This document shows positions 46,970 to 56,530 of a DNA stretch of 64,000 bases, piece after piece (position 1 is the first letter of the stretch; each line of letters starts with the position of its first letter). The notes beneath the pieces were generated by a model. It was not told the DNA's origin. It ran no database searches and saw only the letters and a program-made list of their open reading frames with translations. Position numbers and translations under genes: made by a program. The stretch is from Bacteroidales bacterium (lineage in GTDB: Bacteria; Bacteroidota; Bacteroidia; Bacteroidales; WCHB1-69): contig JAQUGA010000001.1 of assembly GCA_028684405.1 (NCBI GenBank), forward strand, positions 1-64,000, given 5' to 3'.

Positions 46970-48106
46970 TTAAAATTCGTCGAAATTATAAGAACCGGGA
47001 CCTGTTCTCATAATTTCAAAATATTTTCGTAAAAGATTTTGTCCCGCAATGTATGGACTAACTTCACCGCTGGCAACCCTTTTTTCTAAGTCTTTTATCA
47101 TCGGTTTTATTTCCGGAGAGTGGTAAAAATGTTGGTTTAAGTGCCGATTGACAAATTCATTTAAGATGTAAATAGATTGTTTATTTCTTTTATTGTCAAA
47201 ATAGCCATTCCCTTTTGTGAGTTCAACATATTCATTGATAATGTTTTGAATGTGTTCAACTCCTTGATGGGTTAAAGCGGAGCATGTTTCGGCAAAGGCT
47301 TGCCACTGCGATTCGCTCGGAGGAAACAAACGCAAGGCAGAAGTGTATTGACTTTTGGCCAAAGAGGCTTTGTTGATATTATCTCCGTCTGCTTTGTTAA
47401 CGACCAGTAAGTCAGCCATTTCCATAATTCCACGTTTGATGCCTTGAAGTTCGTCGCCAGCTCCCGAAAGCATCAACAATAAAAAGAAATCCACCATCGA
47501 GTGAACTGAAATTTCGGACTGGCCTACGCCAACCGTTTCAACAATTATTCGGTCGAAGCCAGCAGCCTCGCACAAAACAATAATTTCTCTGGTTTTACGA
47601 GCTACGCCACCCAATGATCCAGCTGAAGGCGAAGGACGAATAAATGCATTTTTGTCTACAGCAAGTTCTTCCATTCGGGTTTTGTCGCCCAAAATACTTC
47701 CTTTTGAACGTTCGCTGCTCGGGTCAATAGCCAATACTGCCACTTTATGACCATTTGCGGTTAGTAGTTTTCCAAAAGATTCAATAAATGTACTTTTTCC
47801 CACACCAGGAACACCCGTAATTCCAATTCGAATGGATTTTCCAGAATGAGGCAAACAAGCATCAATAACCTCTTGTGCAAGTGCATAGTGTGCAGGCAAA
47901 GAACTTTCAATCAAAGTAATAGCCATGCTCATAACAACGATGTCGCTGGCTAAAATTCCTTCAACATATTCCTCTTTTGTTAATACTCTTTTTTTTCTCT
48001 TGTACTTCTGAGAATAGGGGCTCATCGTTGATGGACGATCAATGCCTTCGTTGACTTTCAATGCCGATTCAAATTTTTGCTCTTCTTCCTTTTTCATGCT
48101 AATCAA
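46970..48106 (-). CDS. meaB: Methylmalonyl-CoA mutase-associated GTPase MeaB
   Basis: A 378-residue G3E-type GTPase. Walker A is GVPGVGKST (residues 98-106), followed by AVLAIDPSSERSKGSILGDKTRM and the switch IVETVGVGQSE, then the guanine-specificity NKADG. MeaB proteins protect and reload the B12 cofactor of methylmalonyl-CoA mutase. No mutase gene is in this window. Another B12 enzyme, KamDE, is about 4 kb away, but a link is speculative. It overlaps the end of the Ig-like lipoprotein gene by 8 bases; an ATG at 48097 is an alternative start. Confidence 0.95.
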   Translation of the reverse strand: MISMKKEEEQKFESALKVNEGIDRPSTMSPYSQKYKRKKRVLTKEEYVEGILASDIVVMSMAITLIESSLPAHYALAQEVIDACLPHSGKSIRIGITGVPGVGKSTFIESFGKLLTANGHKVAVLAIDPSSERSKGSILGDKTRMEELAVDKNAFIRPSPSAGSLGGVARKTREIIVLCEAAGFDRIIVETVGVGQSEISVHSMVDFFLLLMLSGAGDELQGIKRGIMEMADLLVVNKADGDNINKASLAKSQYTSALRLFPPSESQWQAFAETCSALTHQGVEHIQNIINEYVELTKGNGYFDNKRNKQSIYILNEFVNRHLNQHFYHSPEIKPMIKDLEKRVASGEVSPYIAGQNLLRKYFEIMRTGPGSYNFDEF

Positions 48107-49754
48107 TCTTGAGTTTCAAAAATATCTCATCCAAATCTATCGACTCCTCAATCTCCCAATTTGCTTTGACCGCAAATGGCTTTTCTAAAAAATGTTTAGG
48201 CTCAGGCTGCATTTTCGTAAAGTAATTGCCGGTATCCCATCTGCCATTATTATTTATGTCGAAAACAAATGCCATTCGATAGGTTTTTGGTAATTTGTTT
48301 CTGTAATGTAAATCTTCAGAATTGAAAATTGTAGTTTCTTCGAGTATTTTACCTTGTTCATCCACCAGTTGCACCAGAACGGGAACCGTTTGATTGTATT
48401 TGATTTTTGCTGTAAAATGACCATAATCGGCTTCGTCTCTGACGTTAATGAGCTGATTGATAGAGTCATTCGTTAAGCCGTTATATCCAATAATAATTGA
48501 GTCGGGAATGGAAATTGCGTATTTTGATTTTGCTAATTTTTCAAAAGATAGCATCACTCTTTTAGGCAAACTCTCATTGATAAACATTTTTCCAGAAAGC
48601 GTATCCACTTCATCTTTGATCATTGTAAAATCTTCATTTAAAATTTCTTTTATTGGAAAAGAAAATTCAATATATGTTGGCAAAAAGGCATGTTCGCCAT
48701 CAATCAAGCTCCCAAAAAGGTGATTCGAAGCTTCTACTCCTCTTTTGACGCCTCTGCGAGGAGGTTCCTGCTGTGTAGTGAATTTCAAAGTGTCGGCAAA
48801 ATTCAAATCTGAAACTTTTAGTAAAATGGTGTCAACCGACATCTCCAAATCGTAAATTTGAACACTGTCTTTTGTCGTATTAAATTCAAAATAAAAACGT
48901 TCATTTTTTATACTTTCATTGAGAACTGAAAATTCAATTTCTTGGTATGGATTTTTAAAAGCCAGAGTTTGTAATCCTTTTGCCGTTGAAAAAGAGCGGT
49001 TTATTCTTTGGATAGTATCGGCATGAGTAAATAGGTATAAATCAATAAAATCACTTTCGGAAATATCTGCAAGTGGTTTGCTTTCAATCATTTCATTATG
49101 AAAAGCAAAAGCTTCACTTGCCAAATCAGAAATCATATTGTTGTTTTTGTCCAAAAGGGCATAAATTGCATACCTTCCTTCTGCTAAAAATGAAAATGCA
49201 AATTCACCAGTTTCATTTGTTTTTGTGAGGTAGTAGGGTTTTTCAGTAATAGGAAGTGAATCGATATCCGATTTATAAAGAACCACCGACACCTCTTTTT
49301 CGGGAAGCAGCGTTTGAGCATTCACCACTTTTCCTTTTATCGAATTGCTGTCGATAAATGAGCCGGTCGAAAATATGTAAGTAAGTGTTTTAATTGTGTT
49401 GTTTTCGGTAATATCTCGAATGCAATTCGCAAAATTAATCGAGTAGGTAGTATTGCTTTTTAAAGTGTCTTTTATGTTTACGATCAGTACTTTTCCTTTG
49501 GTTTTAAACTCGGGAGAGTGGCTTAATGGAGGAGAAATAAGCACATTATTATTCGGATTTTGCAAAGAAAAGAACTCGTCAAAACTAAGTTTGAATTCAT
49601 TTTGAGTAACATGAGTTGATCTTTGCTCAGGACTTGTTCTCAAAAGTTTTGGAGGCTCGGTGTCCCGCGGTCCGCCCGTGGGAGCCAATATTTGAGCACA
49701 CGACCAAACCCCAAATGCCAAGCCAATAAAAAGTATGTTTCGTAAAACTTTCAT
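48099..49754 (-). CDS. Ig-like (Big_5/SbsA) domain lipoprotein
   Basis: A 551-residue lipoprotein from the ATG at 49754, which gives a signal peptide with lipobox VWSC. A longer frame to 49853 adds 33 basic residues and is unlikely. The mature start APTGGPRDTEPPKLLRTSP and the following FKLSFDEFF and LKSNTTYSINFANCIRDITENN match the Bacteroidota family with an N-terminal SbsA Ig-like domain. A carboxypeptidase-regulatory-like beta domain follows (about 160-210), then beta-rich sequence ending near FDINNNGRWDTGNY. Role unknown, outer-membrane associated. Confidence 0.88.
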   Translation of the reverse strand: MKVLRNILFIGLAFGVWSCAQILAPTGGPRDTEPPKLLRTSPEQRSTHVTQNEFKLSFDEFFSLQNPNNNVLISPPLSHSPEFKTKGKVLIVNIKDTLKSNTTYSINFANCIRDITENNTIKTLTYIFSTGSFIDSNSIKGKVVNAQTLLPEKEVSVVLYKSDIDSLPITEKPYYLTKTNETGEFAFSFLAEGRYAIYALLDKNNNMISDLASEAFAFHNEMIESKPLADISESDFIDLYLFTHADTIQRINRSFSTAKGLQTLAFKNPYQEIEFSVLNESIKNERFYFEFNTTKDSVQIYDLEMSVDTILLKVSDLNFADTLKFTTQQEPPRRGVKRGVEASNHLFGSLIDGEHAFLPTYIEFSFPIKEILNEDFTMIKDEVDTLSGKMFINESLPKRVMLSFEKLAKSKYAISIPDSIIIGYNGLTNDSINQLINVRDEADYGHFTAKIKYNQTVPVLVQLVDEQGKILEETTIFNSEDLHYRNKLPKTYRMAFVFDINNNGRWDTGNYFTKMQPEPKHFLEKPFAVKANWEIEESIDLDEIFLKLKID

Positions 49755-49862
49755 GCCCCAAAAGTACAGATTTAAACGATAATGAACGCTTTTTTTTTGA
49801 TGTTTTGTGATGGACTTCAGAATTCTTATCTTGTTTTTTGAAATTTGTTTCATTGTTAATTG

Positions 49863-49900
49863 AAAAGCAGCTGATTCAAAACTTTGAATCAGCTGCTTTT
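49863..49900. terminator. Terminator of the kamD-thiolase operon
   Basis: A perfect 18-bp inverted repeat (49863-49880 with 49883-49900) with only two bases between arms, 43 bases after the thiolase stop. T-rich arms on both strands. Confidence 0.75.
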
Positions 49901-49943
49901 ATTTGTATTTTTAAGAAAACAAAGAACTCTCTTAAAAGAGTAA

Positions 49944-51149
49944 CTATATGTTTTTTAGAATGACTGCCGTTCCCATTCCACCGCCAATACAGAGTGAAGC
50001 GAGACCGAATTTTGCATTGCTGCGTTTCATCTCATAAATTAAACTTACGGTAATTCTGTTTCCAGAAGCTCCAATGGGGTGACCAATAGCAATGGCTCCA
50101 CCGTTTTTATTGCAAACTTCTTCAAACCACTCTTTTGTCACACCGTGATCTGCGGATAATTGAGTCATAACACCCAAAGATTGAGCCGCAAAAGCTTCGT
50201 TTAATTCCAAAACGTTCATGTCTTGTAATTTCATATTTGCTTTTTTTAGTACATTTGCAATGGCAGGAACGGGACCCATTCCCATAATTGAAGGATCTAC
50301 TCCGCCTTGTCCAACGGCAACAATTTCCACCAAAGGAGTTAGGTTATATTTTGCAACTGCTTCTTCCGAAGCCACTAATACAAATGCAGCTCCATCGTTG
50401 ATTCCAGATGCATTTCCAGCGGTTACGGTTCCGTCTTTTTTGAAAGCAGGACGCAATTTCGCTAGTTTTTCAAGATTTGAAGAACGATTAACAAATTCAT
50501 CTGTGTCAAAAATAATGGTTTCTTTACGGGTGACGATTTCAACAGGAACGATTTCATCTTTAAATCTGCCAGCATCAATAGCTTTGGCAGCATATTGTTG
50601 TGAGCGATATGCAAAAGCATCTTGTTCTTCGCGAGAAATATTGTATTTTTCAGCAATGTTTTCTGCTGTAATTCCCATGTGTAAATCGCTGAAAGCATCG
50701 GTTAATCCATCCAAAATCATGCAGTCAATAACTTTCATATCGCCCATTTTTACTCCGTTACGAATTGCAGCAGGCAATAAAAACGCAGCACCCGACATGC
50801 TTTCGGTTCCACCGGCTAAAATCACATTGGCTTCTCCAGCTTTGATGGCTGTGTATGCATTGTTAATGGTTTTCATTCCACTGCCACAAATCATATTTAC
50901 TCCATAAGCGGGTACTTCTACCGGAATTCCTGCTTTGATGGCTGCTTGACGAGCAACACCTTGTTTTTGTCCTGCGGATAAAACATTTCCTACAGAAACC
51001 TCATCAATAATTGCTGGGTCAATTTTGGTCTCTTCTAGGATTTGTTTAATGACGATAGCACCTAAATCGGCAGCACTAGTAGTCGCCAATGAACCGCTAA
51101 ATTTTCCAACTGCCGTTCTTTTGGCAGCAACAATAAAAATTTTACTCAT
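49944..51149 (-). CDS. Acetyl-CoA C-acetyltransferase (thiolase)
   Basis: A 401-residue thiolase. The acyl-accepting Cys88 is in NMICGSGMKT, the His is in AIGHPIGASG (about 355) and the second Cys in SLCIGGGMG (about 386). It interconverts two acetyl-CoA and acetoacetyl-CoA. In this operon it would split acetoacetyl-CoA formed by the CoA-transferase late in lysine fermentation. It starts 34 bases after that gene. Confidence 0.95.
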   Translation of the reverse strand: MSKIFIVAAKRTAVGKFSGSLATTSAADLGAIVIKQILEETKIDPAIIDEVSVGNVLSAGQKQGVARQAAIKAGIPVEVPAYGVNMICGSGMKTINNAYTAIKAGEANVILAGGTESMSGAAFLLPAAIRNGVKMGDMKVIDCMILDGLTDAFSDLHMGITAENIAEKYNISREEQDAFAYRSQQYAAKAIDAGRFKDEIVPVEIVTRKETIIFDTDEFVNRSSNLEKLAKLRPAFKKDGTVTAGNASGINDGAAFVLVASEEAVAKYNLTPLVEIVAVGQGGVDPSIMGMGPVPAIANVLKKANMKLQDMNVLELNEAFAAQSLGVMTQLSADHGVTKEWFEEVCNKNGGAIAIGHPIGASGNRITVSLIYEMKRSNAKFGLASLCIGGGMGTAVILKNI

Positions 51150-51183
51150 AATATAGTGTTTTTATTTTTTTATAAACTAATCC

Positions 51184-51843
51184 TTACATCCTCATTGGAG
51201 CCACCTCTGCAGGAATAATTAACGCTGCTTCTGTATTTGCCTTAATGTCTTCGATGCTAAATTCGGGATGTATCTCTTTTAAAACAATGCCTTCGGGAGT
51301 CACTTCCAGAACGCACATTTCGGTCACAATTAAGTCAACTTGTCCGGCAGCTGTAAGAGGCAAAGTGCATTTTTTTAATATTTTCACTTTTCCATTGGCG
51401 GTATGTTCCATGGCTAAAACCACTTTTTTGGCACCTACGATTAAATCCATTGCTCCGCCCATTCCAGGTGTTCTTTTTCCAGGAATTGACCAATTTGCAA
51501 GATCGCCTTTTTCATCCACTTGCATGGCACCCAAAACGGTTACGTCAACGTGACCGCCTCTAATTACCATAAAAGAGGTAGCACTGTCAAAAGAAGACGC
51601 ACCTTCAAGAGCTGTGATGTAGCCACCGCCAGCATTGATTAGATTTTCGTCTTGTTTGCCTTCCTCTGGCGAAGGGCCCATGCCCAACAAGCCATTTTCC
51701 GACTGTAAAGTCACTTTTACATCTTTAGGGATGTAATTTGGAACTAAAGTTGGTAAACCGATTCCTAAATTTACCACATCCCCGTTTTTTAATTCTAAAG
51801 CTACGCGTCTTGCGATCACTTCACGTATTTGATTTTTATCCAT
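51184..51843 (-). CDS. 3-oxoacid CoA-transferase, beta subunit
   Basis: A 219-residue subunit B (AtoA/ScoB type). The catalytic Glu49 lies in LQSENGLLG, preceded by VVNLGIGLPTLVP, followed by the GGGYITALEGASSFDS and MGGAMDLIVGAKKVV motifs. It moves CoA onto acetoacetate, probably from butyryl-CoA in lysine fermentation. Such enzymes need a separate alpha subunit, normally adjacent; none is in this window. It lies 15 bases after kamE. Confidence 0.93.
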   Translation of the reverse strand: MDKNQIREVIARRVALELKNGDVVNLGIGLPTLVPNYIPKDVKVTLQSENGLLGMGPSPEEGKQDENLINAGGGYITALEGASSFDSATSFMVIRGGHVDVTVLGAMQVDEKGDLANWSIPGKRTPGMGGAMDLIVGAKKVVLAMEHTANGKVKILKKCTLPLTAAGQVDLIVTEMCVLEVTPEGIVLKEIHPEFSIEDIKANTEAALIIPAEVAPMRM

Positions 51844-51858
51844 GATAAGATTTTTTTA

Positions 51859-52644
51859 TTAACCGTTAATTCTTCTATTTAATTCTTGGGCAACATACGA
51901 AGCCACATCGTCTGCGTATGAATTCATGCTAAAACCAGCATCATATCCCAGTTCTTTTGCCAATTCGTGTGAAATTCTGGGGCCACCACAAATAAGCAAT
52001 ACTTTCTCGCGAAGTCCTTCTGCTTCTAGCATTTCAACTAATTCTGTCAAGTTTTTAATGTGAACATCTTTTTGAGTCACCGTTTGCGAAACCAACAAAA
52101 CATCGGCTTTCATTTCAATGGCTTTGGCAATAAACTCATCGTTGGGAACTTGACTGCCCATATTTAAGGCTTCAAACATTTCGTAACGTTCCAAGCCAAA
52201 GTGACCGGCATAGCCCTTCATGTTCATAATGGCGTCGATGCCAACTGTGTGAGCATCCGTTCCGGTACTTGCTCCTACAACGACAATTTTACGACCTAAA
52301 TTTTCTTTGATAAAAATGTCGGTTTCGTCCATGTCCATTACCGTAGATTCCACTTTGGGAACATGAATGCTTGAATAGTCAACTGTGTGTGTGCATGAAC
52401 CATAGCAATTGAAAAAAGTAAATCCTTTTGTAAGTTCTTTATAATAAACAACTTGTGGATTCTCGAACCCCATTTTTTTCATAAGTTGTTTTGCAGCTTC
52501 AATTGCTTCATCATTGCACGAAACAGGCAATGTGAAACTGATTTGTGTTTTACCATCATTCATGGTATCGCCATAAGGCTTGATTTTTGTTAAATCAAGC
52601 GAAGTATCTTGATTTTTTTCATCCATTGAATTTAAACCGCTCAT
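51859..52644 (-). CDS. kamE: D-lysine 5,6-aminomutase, beta subunit
   Basis: A 261-residue protein with a B12-binding domain. The base-off motif D-x-H-x-x-G is DAHTVG (His132), and Lys143 in MNMKGYAG sits where the PLP lysine of the Clostridium enzyme (Lys144) does. The N-terminal dimerisation part and the GGPRISHELAKELGYDAGF end are typical. With KamD it moves the 6-amino group of beta-lysine (or D-lysine) to carbon 5 using adenosylcobalamin and PLP. It starts 39 bases after kamD. Confidence 0.95.
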   Translation of the reverse strand: MSGLNSMDEKNQDTSLDLTKIKPYGDTMNDGKTQISFTLPVSCNDEAIEAAKQLMKKMGFENPQVVYYKELTKGFTFFNCYGSCTHTVDYSSIHVPKVESTVMDMDETDIFIKENLGRKIVVVGASTGTDAHTVGIDAIMNMKGYAGHFGLERYEMFEALNMGSQVPNDEFIAKAIEMKADVLLVSQTVTQKDVHIKNLTELVEMLEAEGLREKVLLICGGPRISHELAKELGYDAGFSMNSYADDVASYVAQELNRRING

Positions 52645-52683
52645 ATCTTTTTGATTCTTTTTCTGATTAATAATTAAAATTGC

Positions 52684-54237
52684 CTATCGGTTTTTCATAA
52701 GCTCCACAAAAGGATTGAAATAATAAGATCCTTTTTCAACCACTCCATCCAAACCTTTACCGCCGTTTTTTGGACGTTTAATATCGGCAAACATCCCTTT
52801 TTCGAGTGCCGTGAAAAGTCCCACTTTGTCGATGTTTTCAAGGGTTTCTAAAGCATCGTTTAATACTTTTTCGGCTCGTTTTTGAATGATTCCACCTTTT
52901 TTAAATTCAACTTCTTCTCCAATATTTTTCATGCTGTTGAAAACATATTTAGCATTTTCGATGGCTAAATAACGATCCGACATAAATGGGGTGTGAACCG
53001 CCTCTGTAATCATTCCAAGCAGTTGAATCCCTTGTCCAGTCCATATGGAAATTTCGTTGAACAAAGCATTTTGAATTTGTCCTCTGAAAATATTTCCAGT
53101 CATAAATTTTGTTGGAGGCATATATTTTAAAGGAGCTTTTGGGAATATTTCTCGAGTCATTTGAGCCTGAGCCAATTCGTATAAAAATCCGTTTTCGAGT
53201 TCGGGATCCATTTCAAAAGCGTGACCCAATCCCATTTGTTCTTCTGGAATTCCAGCCAAAAGAGCCAATTGTTCGTTGATTAAATCCGAAGCCAAAACCG
53301 TGTGTGCTTCTTCAAAAGCATCTGCGGTAGTCAAATAATTATCCTCCCCAGTATTGATGATTACACCTGCAAAACCGTTGATAACTCTGGAAAAATATTG
53401 ATCGATTAAAGTTCTTTGCATATTAATATCGCGGAACAGAATTCCATAAAGTGCATCATTTAGCATCACATCCAAACCTTCCAAAGCGCCCATGGCAGCA
53501 ATTTCGGGCATGCATAAGCCAGAACAATAATTGCACAAACGAATGTAGCGTCCTACTTCTTCGCCCACTTTGTCAAGGGCATTTCGCATAATTCGGAAGT
53601 TTTCTTGCGTTGCAAAAGTGCCACCAAAACCTTCGGTAGTTGCTCCGTAAGGAACAAAGTCGAGCAAACTTTGACCCGTCGTGCGGATCACTGCAATAAT
53701 ATCCGCTCCTTGACGAGCGGCCGCTTCGGCTTGCAAAACATCTTCATAAATATTTCCTGTGGCAACAATGACGTACAAATATGGTTTGGGTCCTTCGCCA
53801 ATAGTTGATAAATATTCTTTCCGGCGGTTTTTGCGGGAATTTATTTTCTCAATACTTTCTGTAATATAAGGTTGAATCGCTTTTTGAATCGCATCTGTTG
53901 AATTTATTTTTAAACTCACGATGTTAAATTGCTCAAAAGCTATTTTTTCAGCTATTTTTTGGGGCGTTAAACCCGTTTCCAAAATGGCATTTCCAATATA
54001 AAATAAAACTCCTTCACCCAAAACATTTTTCTCTTTCAATGCGTCAATAACCACATTGGGAAGCGGTACTTCAAATTTATCTACACCATTAATTCCAATT
54101 AAACGACAAAGCGTTCGCTCCACAGCAACGGAAGTGTAATCTTCTACAAATTTTTGTACACCCTTCGCAATGTTTTTGGATACTTGTTTAGCCTTTTCTA
54201 CTTTCGTAAAATCCAAATTAAGCTTCGATTCTTGCAT
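52684..54237 (-). CDS. kamD: D-lysine 5,6-aminomutase, alpha subunit
   Basis: A 517-residue TIM-barrel subunit, full length for KamD. Landmark stretches are the VATGNIYEDVLQAEAAARQGADIIAVIR strand-helix, LDFVPYGATTEGFGGTFATQENFRIMR, and MPPTKFMTGNIFRGQIQNALFN. It forms the active site with KamE. First gene of the leftward operon kamD-kamE-CoA-transferase beta-thiolase. The promoter at 54306-54338 is well formed. Confidence 0.96.
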   Translation of the reverse strand: MQESKLNLDFTKVEKAKQVSKNIAKGVQKFVEDYTSVAVERTLCRLIGINGVDKFEVPLPNVVIDALKEKNVLGEGVLFYIGNAILETGLTPQKIAEKIAFEQFNIVSLKINSTDAIQKAIQPYITESIEKINSRKNRRKEYLSTIGEGPKPYLYVIVATGNIYEDVLQAEAAARQGADIIAVIRTTGQSLLDFVPYGATTEGFGGTFATQENFRIMRNALDKVGEEVGRYIRLCNYCSGLCMPEIAAMGALEGLDVMLNDALYGILFRDINMQRTLIDQYFSRVINGFAGVIINTGEDNYLTTADAFEEAHTVLASDLINEQLALLAGIPEEQMGLGHAFEMDPELENGFLYELAQAQMTREIFPKAPLKYMPPTKFMTGNIFRGQIQNALFNEISIWTGQGIQLLGMITEAVHTPFMSDRYLAIENAKYVFNSMKNIGEEVEFKKGGIIQKRAEKVLNDALETLENIDKVGLFTALEKGMFADIKRPKNGGKGLDGVVEKGSYYFNPFVELMKNR

Positions 54238-54305
54238 AAATAGTTGATTTTTATATAGTTAAGTCTTGATATTTCGATTATTTTTTCTAAAAAGCGATTA
54301 GGCTT

Positions 54306-54338
54306 CAAAGATAAAAAAAATTTGTTTGTTAAAGGCAA
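54306..54338 (-). promoter_or_regulatory. Promoter of the kamD operon
   Basis: Minus-strand -7 TATCTTTG (54306-54313) and -33 TTG (54336-54338) with 22 bases between. Transcription would start near 54300, about 60 bases before the ATG. The rest of the 299-base spacer to cvfB shows no other clear element. Confidence 0.65.
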
Positions 54339-54536
54339 AAAAGACATTTTTCAATGGTGAAAGTACTTTAAATTAAAAATATTTTAACTTTATATCTTTA
54401 ACTCCAGAAATTGTATATTTTGAAAAATCACAATACGCAGTCAAATTATCTGTTTTTCAATAAAAAACAAAGCTCTCATTTTTGAAATAATGATTGCCTC
54501 GCATTTTTTTCGTAATTTTACCCCAAATATTAGAAA

Positions 54537-55379
54537 ATGGTAGATATTGGAAAAATGAATAAATTAACCGTTGTAAAAATGGTTGATTTTGGTTTATATC
54601 TAGATGGAGGCGAAAGAGGAGAAATTTTATTGCCTCAAAATGCAGTTCCCGAAAATGTGGAAGAAGGCGATGAGTTGGATGTTTTTATCTATTTCGATTC
54701 GGAAGATAGAATTATTGCCACGACTCAAGAACCTTTTGCAATGGTGGGAGAGTTTGCCCTATTGCGTTGCGTAGATGTGAGCGCTGTAGGTGCTTTTTTA
54801 GATTGGGGATTGTATAAAAACGTCTTGGTTCCCTTCCGAGAGCAAAAGATGAAAATGCAAGTAGGACGTTCTTATTTGGTTTTTCTTTATGTGGATGAAG
54901 AGAGCGATCGCATTGTAGCATCCGCTAAAATTGACCGTTTTTTGGACAACGAGATGCCTTTTTTTGAGCCTGGCGATGAGGTTGATATTGTTGTTGCCGA
55001 CCTTACAGATATTGGCTACAAAGCCATTGTAAACAACGCTTTTTGGGGAGTAATTTACCTTAATGAAGTTTTTGAGCCTTTAAATAAAGGTGAAAAAATG
55101 AAAGCCTACGTAAAAAAAGTACGCGAAGATGATAAAATTGATCTGAGCATTCATCGCTACGGATACCGCAAAGTGGAAGATTCTCTTCAAAGAATTCTGG
55201 ATAAAATAGAACAAGAAGGCGGCGAAATACAACTTTCGGACAAGTCTTCCCCCGAAGAGATTTATGATGTTTTCGGAATAAGTAAAAAAACTTTTAAACA
55301 AGCCATAGGGGCTTTATACAAACAAAGATTAATCGATATTTCTAAGGATTCAATCAAAAGACTTCGTTCTCATGAGTAA
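54537..55379 (+). CDS. cvfB: S1-domain RNA-binding protein CvfB
   Basis: A 280-residue protein of the CvfB/YitL family: an S1-like N-terminal domain (KMVDFGLYLDGGERGEILLP), a second S1 domain (VSAVGAFLDWGLYKNVLVPFREQ), a third S1 domain and a C-terminal winged helix (about 220-280; VFGISKKTFKQAIGALYKQRL). It binds RNA; in Staphylococcus CvfB affects virulence gene expression. It overlaps the next gene by 8 bases, so the two are co-translated. Confidence 0.93.
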   Translation: MVDIGKMNKLTVVKMVDFGLYLDGGERGEILLPQNAVPENVEEGDELDVFIYFDSEDRIIATTQEPFAMVGEFALLRCVDVSAVGAFLDWGLYKNVLVPFREQKMKMQVGRSYLVFLYVDEESDRIVASAKIDRFLDNEMPFFEPGDEVDIVVADLTDIGYKAIVNNAFWGVIYLNEVFEPLNKGEKMKAYVKKVREDDKIDLSIHRYGYRKVEDSLQRILDKIEQEGGEIQLSDKSSPEEIYDVFGISKKTFKQAIGALYKQRLIDISKDSIKRLRSHE

Positions 55380-56274
55380 AAAAAGAAACACGCTTCCTGA
55401 TTCAAAACCAAAAGATAATCGCAAAAGTTTCCAAGTGTCGGAACCAATTGAATTAATGGAGTTTTTGAAACTGTGCTTTCCTGATAAAAGCCGAACTGCC
55501 GTTAAATCTTATTTGACTCACCGTCAGGTATATGTTAATAATCAGATTATTACACAATACAATCATCGCTTAAAGCCATCGGATGTAGTTTTGATTTCGG
55601 AAACAAAAATTCCAACCTCGAAAGAATTTGTGGGTTTGACCATTTTGTACGAAGACGATTACTTGATTGTGATTGATAAGGCTTCGGGCTTGCTTTCAAT
55701 AGCCACAGCGACTGAAAAAGACAATACTGCATACAGTCAGCTCCGCAACTATGTCAAAAACGTAAACGAACGCAATAAGTTGTTTATTTTGCACCGTTTA
55801 GATAAGGATACTTCTGGAGTAATGATGTTTGCAAAATCGGCAGAAATTCAGGAAGAGATGCAGAAAAACTGGCAACGATATGTTACCAAACGAACTTATT
55901 TAGCCGTATTGGAAGGAGCCGTAGAAAAGGACAGTGGCTCGGTTTCGTCGTGGGTCTTTGAAGATCAAGCACATAAAATGGAAAGTACCGATGAGCAAAA
56001 GGGTCGACAAGCTGTAACTCATTTTAAAGTGGTCAAACGCAAAGAGAATTTCACATTGGTGGAGTTTGAATTAGATACAGGCAGAAAAAATCAAATAAGA
56101 GTCCATGCACAAAGCATGGGGCATCCGATTTGTGGCGACCGAAAATATGGCGGCAAACCTTCGCCATTCGGACGACTTGGATTGCATGCCAATATCTTGG
56201 AATTTACACATCCTATTTTTCAAACCACTATGCAGTTCAGAAGTCCCATGCCATTTAGAATGTTTAGAAGATAA
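55372..56274 (+). CDS. RluA-family pseudouridine synthase
   Basis: A 300-residue enzyme. An S4 RNA-binding domain (about 25-75; KSYLTHRQVYVNN) precedes the catalytic domain with HRLDKDTSGVMMFAKS, whose Asp (about residue 143) is the catalytic one. GRKNQIRVHAQSMGHPICGDRKYGG is the usual C-terminal motif. It changes uridine to pseudouridine in rRNA or tRNA; the site cannot be told. Coupled with cvfB. Confidence 0.95.
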   Translation: MSKKRNTLPDSKPKDNRKSFQVSEPIELMEFLKLCFPDKSRTAVKSYLTHRQVYVNNQIITQYNHRLKPSDVVLISETKIPTSKEFVGLTILYEDDYLIVIDKASGLLSIATATEKDNTAYSQLRNYVKNVNERNKLFILHRLDKDTSGVMMFAKSAEIQEEMQKNWQRYVTKRTYLAVLEGAVEKDSGSVSSWVFEDQAHKMESTDEQKGRQAVTHFKVVKRKENFTLVEFELDTGRKNQIRVHAQSMGHPICGDRKYGGKPSPFGRLGLHANILEFTHPIFQTTMQFRSPMPFRMFRR

Positions 56275-56425
56275 ATTCAGAATTTCTAATTGCCTAAATG
56301 AAACGTTTGTAATTTCAAAGTATTGATTTGGATTTTTTTAATTTTCAAAAATATTTTATTTTGCCAAAATCTACTTAAATAAAATTAATTCATTGAAAAA
56401 TACTATGTTTTTGAATTATACTTTG

Positions 56426-56433
56426 TATTTTTG
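56426..56433 (+). promoter_or_regulatory. Probable -7 element of kamA
   Basis: TATTTTTG matches TAnnTTTG, about 98 bases before the preferred kamA ATG at 56531. No -33 TTG at normal spacing. Confidence 0.4.
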
Positions 56434-56530
56434 CCATTGAAACTATTATGGAGAATGTAGAGGAGTTTTGAAAAAGATGAGCTCGAAATCCGTGAAGTTT
56501 CCAATAATTATGCGAAAAAAATATAAAATC

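Noticed and set aside
50218..50907. A 229-residue plus-strand open frame
   Set aside because: It lies fully opposite the thiolase gene, whose catalytic residues are intact. The antisense frame has no recognisable domain.
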